DNA from: an uncultured Collinsella sp.
GTDB taxonomy: Bacteria; Actinomycetota; Coriobacteriia; Coriobacteriales; Coriobacteriaceae
Length of the DNA stretch: 6,232 nt
Assembly (NCBI GenBank): GCA_900540945.1
Contig: UQHQ01000056.1
Span: forward strand, 1-6,232
Reading direction: 5' to 3'
In this document: in pieces, positions 1-5,603 of the stretch
Position numbering within the stretch: position 1 is the stretch's first letter
Layout of the letters: every line of letters begins with the position of its first letter
The notes under the pieces: generated by a model
What the model was told of the DNA's origin: nothing
Database searches by the model: none
Seen by the model: the letters and a program-made list of their open reading frames with translations, nothing else
Translations under genes and position numbers: made by a program

Positions 1-605
1 AGCTGCTTGGTGAGCACCAGGCGGCCGAGCATGGCGAAGCCCATGGCAGGCAGGAAGTTGGCGGCAACGCCAAAGCCAGCAAGGACAAAGGGCGGGATGA
101 AGTCGAGCAGGCCCTGGATGGCGTCAGCACCCAGATAGAACGACAGCGAGCACAGCAGGAACGCCATGATGATACCGGTCAAACCGATCAGGAAGTGCAT
201 CGCATAGACACCCTTAAGGTTGCCCTGGCCGGAGTAGACATCAGCGCGGTCGACCAGGATCGGCAGGGCGGCGTTAAGGATGTTCTTGATGGCAAGGCAC
301 AGCGTGGCGATGGGCATGGCAAGCGCGATGGCTGCCTCGGTGCTCTGGCCCAGCTGGATAGCGAAGGCGCAGGCGAGCACGCCGCCGATCGTCTCATCAG
401 GCGGCACGTAGGCGCCGATGGAGATCGAGCCCATGAACAGCAGCTCCAGACTCGCACCGATCGCGAGGCCGGACTGCAGGTCCCCCAGCACCAGGCCCAC
501 GAGCGGGCACAGGACGATGGGGCGGAACGCGTAGAGCGTACCGAGCTGGCAGTCGAACTTACCAAATGCGGCGATAAGTCCGATGAGGATTGCTTGGGTA
601 AGCAT
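1..605 (-). CDS. PTS mannose/fructose/sorbose-family EIIC component (C-terminus cut off by window edge)
   Basis: Membrane channel subunit of a mannose-family PTS permease; with IID it carries the sugar across the membrane as IIB phosphorylates it. I translated 201 residues from ATG at 605; the frame is open to base 1. Family members have about 260 residues, so roughly 60 are missing. The family signature is clear at residues 37-72: GLVLGDLQSGL, then GASLELLFMGS, then IGAYVPPDE. Hydrophobic stretches near residues 4-14, 29-41, 74-84, 94-108, 136-157 and 167-190 fit several membrane segments. The start is supported by a G-rich Shine-Dalgarno (AAAGGGGG on the minus strand) 4-5 bases upstream. 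The gene lies 58 bases after the IIB stop, and the IID gene is expected beyond base 1. Family is secure; substrate cannot be read from the sequence. Confidence 0.93.
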   Translation of the reverse strand, partial: MLTQAILIGLIAAFGKFDCQLGTLYAFRPIVLCPLVGLVLGDLQSGLAIGASLELLFMGSISIGAYVPPDETIGGVLACAFAIQLGQSTEAAIALAMPIATLCLAIKNILNAALPILVDRADVYSGQGNLKGVYAMHFLIGLTGIIMAFLLCSLSFYLGADAIQGLLDFIPPFVLAGFGVAANFLPAMGFAMLGRLVLTKQ

Positions 606-632
606 ACATCCCCCTTTCCATATAGGACACTA

Positions 633-652
633 CGAAGAGCTCAGACTCTTCG
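633..652 (-). other. Intercistronic inverted repeat between EIIB and EIIC
   Basis: CGAAGAG (633-639) and CTCTTCG (646-652) form a perfect 7-bp stem with a 6-base loop. No T run follows on the minus strand, so it does not look like an intrinsic terminator. It could protect or mark an mRNA end within the operon, or be chance. Confidence 0.4.
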
Positions 653-663
653 AAATTGAACGC

Positions 664-1146
664 CTAGAGCACGCTGGCGCAGTCGACCTTGGGGTCATCG
701 GCCAGGGGTCGAATCTCGACCTCAACGCCACGATCCAGCATCTCGCGCACATCGGCTTCCTCGGCCGCGGTCAGGAAGATCTGACGAGAGACCTGACGAG
801 CGTCGGGACGCTTCTCGTCCTTGGGCTTGGTGTTGCCCAGGTTGACCGACTTGATCTGCGGGCAGCCCTCAACAAGCTGCTTTGCCTCAGCGATAGTGGC
901 GACGCAGATGATCATCTTGTACTTGTCGGTCACGCCCGAGTTGATAGCTTCGATTGCATGCTCCATATCTTTGATGACGAGCTTGCAGCCGGCAGGCTTG
1001 CCCATCTTGAGCGTCGTCTTCCACACCGGGTCGTTAGCGACCTTATCGCCCACGCAGAAGATGCAGTTGGAGCCAAGGCCCTGAACCCAGGAAACTGCGA
1101 CCTGGCCATGAAGCAGGCGATGGTCAACGCGAAGTAGCTGAATCAT
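664..1146 (-). CDS. PTS mannose/fructose/sorbose-family EIIB component
   Basis: Cytosolic phosphocarrier that takes phosphate from IIA and passes it to the incoming sugar held by IIC/IID. The N-terminus has the family's active-site motif, RVDHRLLHGQVAVSW. His13 in RLLHGQV is the expected phosphorylated residue. The 160-residue length is typical of a free-standing IIB. I start at ATG 1146 rather than at an in-frame TTG five codons upstream, because MIQLLRVDHR matches how the family begins and a GGGGGG purine run sits 7-8 bases before it. It lies 57 bases after IIA and 58 bases before IIC. In sorbose-type systems the residues next to the active His contribute to specificity, but I cannot infer the substrate from them. 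Confidence 0.95.
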   Translation of the reverse strand: MIQLLRVDHRLLHGQVAVSWVQGLGSNCIFCVGDKVANDPVWKTTLKMGKPAGCKLVIKDMEHAIEAINSGVTDKYKMIICVATIAEAKQLVEGCPQIKSVNLGNTKPKDEKRPDARQVSRQIFLTAAEEADVREMLDRGVEVEIRPLADDPKVDCASVL

Positions 1147-1170
1147 AATGTGACCCCCCAAAGGTCTTGT

Positions 1171-1183
1171 GCCGTCATACGGC
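1171..1183 (-). other. Short inverted repeat between EIIA and EIIB
   Basis: GCCGT-CAT-ACGGC is a perfect 5-bp stem with a 3-base loop in the 57-base gap between IIA and IIB. It has no T run. It is too small to assign a role and may be chance. Confidence 0.25.
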
Positions 1184-1203
1184 GTGTCAGTAGGTGCTGC
1201 GGA

Positions 1204-1623
1204 TTAGAACTCTTCCTCCTCCTCGTCATCGACCAAAAGATCGTTGACAAACTTCACGCGCGTATCGTCCGCAGCGACGATGGCGCGAATCGTCTCCTCA
1301 ACCGGCGCCGACTCGTCAGAGAACAGCAGCTGGATGAGCAGAGGAAGGTTCATGTTGGTAACGAGGTACGTGCGGGGACGCGTCTGGACGATCTTGGTGA
1401 ACTCGTTGTTAACGCTACCGCCAAAGAGGTCGGTGCAGACAACGACATCATCGTCGGCAGACATGCCTGCCAGCAGTTTTTGGGCCTCCTCGGCCACGTC
1501 CATGCGGCCATCGACGAACATCGAAAGATCGTGGACGTTGTCGCGAGCGCCCGAGAGCAGCTCGACGCTCTCCTTGATGCCGGTGGCGAAGTGCGCATGG
1601 CTGGCGATGATGTACTGTCTCAT
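1204..1623 (-). CDS. PTS mannose/fructose-family EIIA component
   Basis: Cytosolic phosphocarrier that accepts phosphate from HPr and hands it to IIB. Its 139 residues match the IIA-Man domain. The N-terminal strand leads into SHAHFATGI, and His9 aligns with the phosphorylated His10 of E. coli ManX. The second conserved motif, TDLFGGS (residues 64-70), supplies Asp65, matching the active-site Asp of ManX. IIA and IIB are separate polypeptides here, unlike the ManX fusion. The last nine residues, VDDEEEEEF, form an unusual acidic tail. The ATG at 1623 follows AGAGGA at 8 bases. The gene lies 46 bases after the FrlB-like gene and belongs to the same operon. Confidence 0.95.
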   Translation of the reverse strand: MRQYIIASHAHFATGIKESVELLSGARDNVHDLSMFVDGRMDVAEEAQKLLAGMSADDDVVVCTDLFGGSVNNEFTKIVQTRPRTYLVTNMNLPLLIQLLFSDESAPVEETIRAIVAADDTRVKFVNDLLVDDEEEEEF

Positions 1624-1669
1624 TCTGTGTTCCTCTCAATAGCCCGGCACGTTCCCGCACCCGTTTTCT

Positions 1670-2731
1670 TTAGTAGTCGAACTGGTGATAGTAGCGACGA
1701 TACTTGAGGTTGTGCTTGGTGACCGTCTCGTAGTAGCGAGCCAGGCGGTCGGTCACGAGCACCGTCAGAATCCACGGGGAGACGATGACGCGGAACTCGT
1801 CGTCAAGGCCGGGGATCGCGAACTCGGCGGTGTCGATGATGTTGATGTCGGTGTCGCCGGTCACGCCGCGGTTGAGGAAGGCGCGGACGCGCTCGTCGAG
1901 CTTGCGGTTCTCGTCCTCGCCCATGAACAGGAAGACCGGGACGCCGGGCTCCACGAGCTCGAGGGTGCCGTGGAAGAAGTCGGCCGAGGTGATGTAGCGG
2001 GTGCGCTTCCACTGCATCTCCTCGAGGATGCACATCGAGAACAGGATCGTCTCGCCCCACAGGGCGCCGGAGCCGATGAACATGGTGTAGGGGGCCAGGG
2101 CGTACTTCTTGGCGAGCTCCTCGGCGCGCGGCTCGAAGCTCTTGCGGATGTCGACCAGGTGGGTCCAAACATCCTTGGTCTGCTCAATAAACTTGTCGAA
2201 CTTGGGGAAGCAGCCGCGGCGGTTGAGCAGGCGCAGGCCGAAGCAGTCGGCGAGGTAGTAGCCCATCTCGCAGCCGCCGTTACCGTGATCGGAAGCCATC
2301 TTGACGCAGTTCTCGGCGCCGACAGCCTGGCCGATGGGGCCCTCGGGCTTGGTCATGGCGTAGACGCGAATGCCCTTTTCCTTCATCTTCTTGACGGCCT
2401 CGAGGACCTCGGGGGTGGTGCCGGACTCGGAGGCGGTGAGCACGACGGACTTCTCGGTCATGCGCTTGTGGCCCATGGCGTTCCACTCGGCGGCGTGGAT
2501 CAGGTAGACCTCGAGGTCGCGGTCGCCGAACTTGTTCATGAGGTACTCGAGCTGCATGAGCTCGTCCCAGGTGCCGCCGACGCCCATCAGGAACACGGCG
2601 TCGTAGCCCTCGTCGGCGACCTTGTCGGCGAGCGCGGTCATCTTCTTGCCGGTCTCGTAGAGCGCCTTGCCGTCCTCGAGATAGCCCTCCTGGTCGAAAT
2701 GCATGATCTCGATCTTCTCGGTTTCCTTCAT
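1670..2731 (-). CDS. frlB: SIS-domain sugar-amine-6-phosphate deglycase, FrlB-like (probable fructoselysine/glucoselysine-6-phosphate deglycase)
   Basis: Likely cleaves a phosphorylated Amadori product, such as fructoselysine 6-phosphate, to glucose 6-phosphate plus the free amine in the cytosol. The protein has 353 residues with two SIS halves; sugar-phosphate loops are visible as MGVGGTWDE (49-57) and TASESGTTPE (99-108). The C-terminal third matches E. coli FrlB as I recall it: DFFHGTLELVEPGVPVFLF aligns with EFRHGPLEIVEPGVPFLFL, and the end RRYYHQFDY with RRYYGGLVEY. Glu238 and His254, 16 residues apart, fall on the catalytic Glu/His of GlmS (E488/H504), with the same spacing as the Glu/His pair of FraB. 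The usual EFxHGP is changed to DFFHGT. ATG 2731 is chosen over upstream starts because of an excellent AAAGGAG six bases before it. Codons look strongly G/C-ending compared with neighbours. Family sure; exact substrate inferred. Confidence 0.88.
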   Translation of the reverse strand: MKETEKIEIMHFDQEGYLEDGKALYETGKKMTALADKVADEGYDAVFLMGVGGTWDELMQLEYLMNKFGDRDLEVYLIHAAEWNAMGHKRMTEKSVVLTASESGTTPEVLEAVKKMKEKGIRVYAMTKPEGPIGQAVGAENCVKMASDHGNGGCEMGYYLADCFGLRLLNRRGCFPKFDKFIEQTKDVWTHLVDIRKSFEPRAEELAKKYALAPYTMFIGSGALWGETILFSMCILEEMQWKRTRYITSADFFHGTLELVEPGVPVFLFMGEDENRKLDERVRAFLNRGVTGDTDINIIDTAEFAIPGLDDEFRVIVSPWILTVLVTDRLARYYETVTKHNLKYRRYYHQFDY

Positions 2732-2767
2732 TTGTCTCTCCTTTCTGGGGTTGTCTTCACATCCCCC

Positions 2768-2781
2768 ATGCCAACGGGCAT
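2768..2781 (-). other. Short inverted repeat between the two SIS genes
   Basis: ATGCC-AACG-GGCAT, a 5-bp stem with a 4-base loop, lies in the 59-base gap between the SIS genes, just after the stop of the first one. It is followed on the minus strand by GGGGG rather than T, so it is not a classical terminator. Role unknown; may be chance. Confidence 0.3.
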
Positions 2782-2790
2782 CAAACCCGC

Positions 2791-3906
2791 TTACATTCCG
2801 TAACACTCGGCCGCTTTGGCCTTAAGCGCATTGACTGATTCTTCGTAGCCCTCTGCCTTGACCTCCATTTGCTTGGAGACGGCATCGAGATACGGGTGCA
2901 CGTCCCATGACTTCAGACGCTCGGCGATCATTGCCGCAATCGTCTGGAAGAACACCAAATTGGGAATTGCGCTGAGCAGCGGAGCCACCTGAGGCACCGC
3001 AACCTCGTGAGCCCTACCCTTGGGATGGGCCGTGAGCAGCACCGTTTTTGTCGTAACGTTCGATAGCGCATTAGCGATATTCGCAAGACGCTCCGACCCC
3101 TGCGGATCGTCGACGATAAACACCAGATAGCCCGGAACGATCTGCATCTCGGGACCGTGAATGAACTCCTCGCCCTCGTGATGCATGGCAGGAATCTTGA
3201 TGGTCTCGCTCAGCTTGAGCGCCGCCTCCTCGGCAACGCCGTAGTTGGGACCGTTGCCGACGACCATGGCGGGCATGTGCTCAGAAAGTTCGAGCATGTG
3301 GTCTTGGACATATTCCTCGGCGGTCTTGCACATCACGGCATTGGCCTGGATGGCCTCGCGCAGGTCGTCAAGACGCTGGGCAACGCCCTTGGCGTCAATC
3401 GTTCCGCGCGCCTGACCGCCGTAAATACCAAAGAGCACCAGGTACTCAACGAGCACCTCGACGCCCAGAGTCACAAAGTCCACCGACTCGACGCCCACAC
3501 CGTAGTCAAGAACGATGTCAGTGTGCTCCTTGATGGGCGCCTCGACGTTTGCCGTGAGCGCAACTGCAGCCATATCGTGTGCGCGCATGTAATCGAGCGC
3601 CGCAATCGTATTGGTCGAATAGCCACTCTGCGAGACGGCGATGTTGAGCGCATGCTGCGGATAGGTGTGTTCAAAATCGACGAAGGCCTCGGGCGTCACA
3701 ACGGACACCTGCATTTGCAGGGCATCTTGCAGGTAATCGCGGGCGCAATCGGCGGCATGGCGCGACGAACCCGAAGCAACGATGCGCAGCGCGTCAAAAG
3801 AACCGGACTGGAAAATATCAACGAGCTGCGCTACCAGCTCAGACGAACGCTCGAGGTTCTCCCCCATACGCACATGGGCAAGCTGAACGTAATCGAGCAT
3901 CTTCAT
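2791..3906 (-). CDS. SIS-domain, GlmS-isomerase-like sugar-phosphate enzyme (probable second Amadori-product deglycase)
   Basis: First gene of the catabolic operon. The 371 residues correspond to the isomerase half of glucosamine-6-phosphate synthase without its glutaminase domain. This architecture is shared by deglycases such as GfrE/GfrF, by AgaS-type and by NagB-II enzymes. Sugar-phosphate loops are visible as ASGSSRHAA (44-52) and SQSGYSTNT (92-100). In the second SIS half, ALKLSE places Glu234 on GlmS E488, and EEFIHGP places His250 on GlmS H504, with identical 16-residue spacing. The C-terminus near VHPYLDAVSK (336-345) resembles the end of the GlmS lid region. ATG 3906 is chosen over an in-frame start 13 codons upstream because AAGGTGA sits just before it. 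Pairing with an FrlB-like gene and a PTS suggests a glucoselysine- or fructoselysine-6-phosphate deglycase. Glucosamine-6-phosphate deaminase is the main alternative. Confidence 0.85.
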   Translation of the reverse strand: MKMLDYVQLAHVRMGENLERSSELVAQLVDIFQSGSFDALRIVASGSSRHAADCARDYLQDALQMQVSVVTPEAFVDFEHTYPQHALNIAVSQSGYSTNTIAALDYMRAHDMAAVALTANVEAPIKEHTDIVLDYGVGVESVDFVTLGVEVLVEYLVLFGIYGGQARGTIDAKGVAQRLDDLREAIQANAVMCKTAEEYVQDHMLELSEHMPAMVVGNGPNYGVAEEAALKLSETIKIPAMHHEGEEFIHGPEMQIVPGYLVFIVDDPQGSERLANIANALSNVTTKTVLLTAHPKGRAHEVAVPQVAPLLSAIPNLVFFQTIAAMIAERLKSWDVHPYLDAVSKQMEVKAEGYEESVNALKAKAAECYGM

Positions 3907-3912
3907 CGTCTC

Positions 3913-3959
3913 ACCTTGTAACAAATCATTAGTATTTGATACCAATCACAGTTACAGGT
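3913..3959 (-). promoter_or_regulatory. Candidate stem-loop sequestering the ribosome binding site of the first SIS gene
   Basis: In the leader RNA, ACCTGTAAC (3959 to 3951) can pair with GTTACA-A-GGT (3922 to 3913): nine base pairs with one bulged A. The AGG of the AAGGTGA Shine-Dalgarno lies inside the stem. The 28-base loop holds a smaller perfect hairpin, GTAT-CAA-ATAC (3942 to 3932). A second upstream copy of the arm, CCGTAAC (3964 to 3958), could compete for the same GTTAC. Pairing is read by eye; folding energy was not computed. Confidence 0.45.
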
Positions 3960-3976
3960 TACGGCTTTTTGATACC
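3935..3976. repeat. Direct repeats TTTGATACC in the operon leader
   Basis: TTTGATACC occurs at 3935-3943 and 3968-3976, 33 bases apart start to start. That is about three helical turns. The same gap also holds GTCGATT twice (3982-3988 and 4011-4017) and a near-tandem GTTACAG/GTTACGG (3951-3964). The arrangement could mark regulator half-sites or RNA pairing elements. No family assignment is possible. Confidence 0.4.
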
Positions 3977-4031
3977 TCTTTGTCGATTAATTTATCCCCA
4001 TCGGCGAACGGTCGATTTTGAGCCCTGTAAG

Positions 4032-4060
4032 GTTGTATATACAGCTGACCCAACGATCAA
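4032..4060 (-). promoter_or_regulatory. Candidate sigma-70 promoter of the SIS-PTS operon
   Basis: On the minus strand TTGATC (4060 to 4055) serves as a -35 element. A 17-base spacer leads to TACAAC (4037 to 4032); the alternative TATACA at a 15-base spacer is also possible. Either -10 lies within the palindrome. Transcription would begin near 4025, giving a leader of about 120 bases before the first SIS gene. Matches to consensus are partial (4 of 6 each). Confidence 0.4.
4033..4044. promoter_or_regulatory. Candidate GntR/HutC operator
   Basis: TTGTATATACAG contains a perfect 10-bp palindrome, TGTATATACA (4034-4043). It closely resembles the TTGTATATACAA operator of Bacillus TreR, a HutC-subfamily regulator. 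It lies between the HutC regulator genes and the operon they probably control, and it overlaps the best -10 candidate, as expected for a repressor site. Which of the two regulators binds is unknown. Confidence 0.6.
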
Positions 4061-4099
4061 AACTGGTTAGTTTCCCAGCCGTTATTCACAAAATACCAG

Positions 4100-4813
4100 C
4101 TAGTACGTATAGGTGTAGCCGCCCGTATCGCCACGATTGAAGGACTTTACATACTCGATAGCCTGACCGCTCGCGTCATAGCTCACGCATTCCAAAAGCA
4201 AAACAAAATCGCCCTGTTCCAGTCCAAGGAGGCCGGCATCTCGTGCGCCCAGCGCTTCGATATCGAGCTTTTCCTGTGCCATGGCTGGCTTTCGGCCCAG
4301 CATCTCATAGGTCTCGTACAAACTGAAGACCGACACGTCAATATCTTCGATGGTTGGGAACAGCAGGCAGGGAATCAGCGCCGTCTCAATCGATACGGGG
4401 CTACCGTTTATGCAGTTCAGGCGTCGAACGGAATAGAGCAGGTCGTCCTCGGCGATGCCAAACAGGTCGGCGTAATATGGCCCCGCATAACGCTTGGAAC
4501 GCGCGAGAATACGGACGGACGGCTCGCCGCCCGAAGCACGGACCGATTCATGGAAACCGACCGTGCGTTCAAAAAAAGCAGGTACTTTCTGCGCCACAAA
4601 GGCACCTTTTCCCCGAACACGGCGAATCTGCCCGCGCCGAACCAGCTCATCGACAGCGCTTCGGATGGTCAAGCGTGTCGTACCAAATTCCTCGGCGAGG
4701 TCTTTTTCGGACGGAATCATGGAACCCGTGGGATATATACCGCGCTCGATACGTTCCTCGATGCGGCGTCGAATGCGCATATAAACCGGGGTGGCATCTA
4801 CTGTTTCAGCCAT
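4100..4813 (-). CDS. GntR-family transcriptional regulator, HutC subfamily (second of a tandem pair)
   Basis: DNA-binding, ligand-responsive regulator of 237 residues. Residues about 9-74 are a GntR winged helix-turn-helix: an N-terminal helix starting at VYMRIRRRIEERI, then PSEKDLAEEF, the recognition helix TRLTIRSAVDEL (46-57) and the wing GQIRRVRGKGAFVA. Residues about 90-232 are a UTRA ligand domain containing the typical GSPVSIETA segment (137-145). HutC proteins usually bind phosphorylated sugars or small metabolites; E. coli FrlR, beside the fructoselysine genes, belongs to this group. The ATG lies 16 bases inside the preceding regulator gene, after a modest GGCAGGTG site, so translational coupling is likely. 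It ends 193 bases upstream of the SIS-PTS operon, making it the best candidate for that operon's repressor. Confidence 0.93.
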   Translation of the reverse strand: MAETVDATPVYMRIRRRIEERIERGIYPTGSMIPSEKDLAEEFGTTRLTIRSAVDELVRRGQIRRVRGKGAFVAQKVPAFFERTVGFHESVRASGGEPSVRILARSKRYAGPYYADLFGIAEDDLLYSVRRLNCINGSPVSIETALIPCLLFPTIEDIDVSVFSLYETYEMLGRKPAMAQEKLDIEALGARDAGLLGLEQGDFVLLLECVSYDASGQAIEYVKSFNRGDTGGYTYTY

Positions 4814-5565
4814 TGTTCACCTGCCACGCTCCTCATGCCGTTCTCTTCGCCGTTATCGGCAAAGCGGAACTTTGTGGGCAAAATCACCGATTTGCAATGC
4901 TCCACAAAACGCATGTCCTTATCAAATTCGATCGAGCTCTCATAGAACACCGGCGTTCCCTCTTCTTGCTGGAGCAGCTCGGCCTCTTCGACGTCCAAAC
5001 GCGAGATGGAGATATGCTCACGTCCATGCTCAACACGCACGCCACCTTCTTTGAGCAAGACATCGTAAAGGCTCTCACACTCAAAATCGTGTTCGGGAAG
5101 CGATGGGCACAGGGACAGGTTAACGTGAGCGGTCTCGATTGACGCCGGCTCGCCCTCAATAAGTCGAACGCGCTGCATGCGGAGCAAGGGAGCGCCTACA
5201 GCCACCCCAAGCTTGTCGGCAAGCGCCTCATCCGCCTCGATGGTCCCGGTGGAAACCAGACGAGAAGAGGGGTGCAGGCCGGCAGTCCGTACAGCATCGG
5301 AAAAGTTATACGTTTCCTGGAAGATGTTCAACGGCTTGGGAGGACACACATACGTACCCGATCCGCGACGGCTCTCGAGCGTTCCACACGAGATGAGCCG
5401 CGTGATACCGGCACGCAACGCCGTACGCGAAACGCCAATCTCTTCGCACAGCACGCGCTCGGCCGGCAGGCGATCGCCGCCGGCAAGCTGATGGTGCTGG
5501 ATATACCAAAGAATTCCCTCAACAGCACGATCTTTGGGAGGAATTGCATAAGATTCGCCTGCCAT
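4798..5565 (-). CDS. GntR-family transcriptional regulator, HutC subfamily (first of a tandem pair)
   Basis: DNA-binding regulator of 255 residues. Residues about 12-74 form a GntR winged helix-turn-helix with LPAERVLCEEIGVSRTAL, a recognition helix around 46-57 and the wing ESRRGSGTYV. Residues about 93-233 form a UTRA ligand domain, with GEPASIETA (138-146) matching the equivalent segment of its neighbour. Apart from the family motifs the two regulators differ widely, so they are not a recent duplication and may sense different ligands. ATG 5565 is preceded by GAGGAG-type sequence (AGGAG at 5578-5574, 8-base spacer). It starts 38 bases after the small upstream gene and its 3' end overlaps the next regulator by 16 bases, so the three genes probably form one transcript. 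Confidence 0.93.
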   Translation of the reverse strand: MAGESYAIPPKDRAVEGILWYIQHHQLAGGDRLPAERVLCEEIGVSRTALRAGITRLISCGTLESRRGSGTYVCPPKPLNIFQETYNFSDAVRTAGLHPSSRLVSTGTIEADEALADKLGVAVGAPLLRMQRVRLIEGEPASIETAHVNLSLCPSLPEHDFECESLYDVLLKEGGVRVEHGREHISISRLDVEEAELLQQEEGTPVFYESSIEFDKDMRFVEHCKSVILPTKFRFADNGEENGMRSVAGEQWLKQ

Positions 5566-5603
5566 TGCACAGACTCCTCATTCAGAAACGTATGCCGCCA
5601 AAA

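Noticed and set aside
1685..2803. 372-residue open frame on the plus strand
   Set aside because: It is exactly antisense to the FrlB-like gene, rich in low-complexity Val/Gly/Leu/Glu/Ala, and is explained by that gene's G/C-ending codons.
3157..3921. 254-residue open frame on the plus strand
   Set aside because: It is antisense to the GlmS-like SIS gene, whose motifs are unambiguous; no family features are visible in it.
3988..4002. Tiny upstream reading frame (ATG, three codons, TAA) in the operon leader
   Set aside because: There is no Shine-Dalgarno before it and such short frames are common by chance.
4059..4078. CTGG-N8-CCAG followed by TTTT on the minus strand as a terminator after the second regulator
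   Set aside because: The stem is only four pairs and overlaps the candidate -35 of the operon; too weak to call.
3907..4099. Sigma-54 (-24/-12) promoter, as in gfr and lev type PTS operons
   Set aside because: No TGGCAC-N5-TTGC-like sequence is seen on the minus strand, and no LevR-type activator is present in the window.
4354..5142. 262-residue open frame on the plus strand across both regulator genes
   Set aside because: It is antisense to two well-supported HutC genes and its translation has no recognisable domain.
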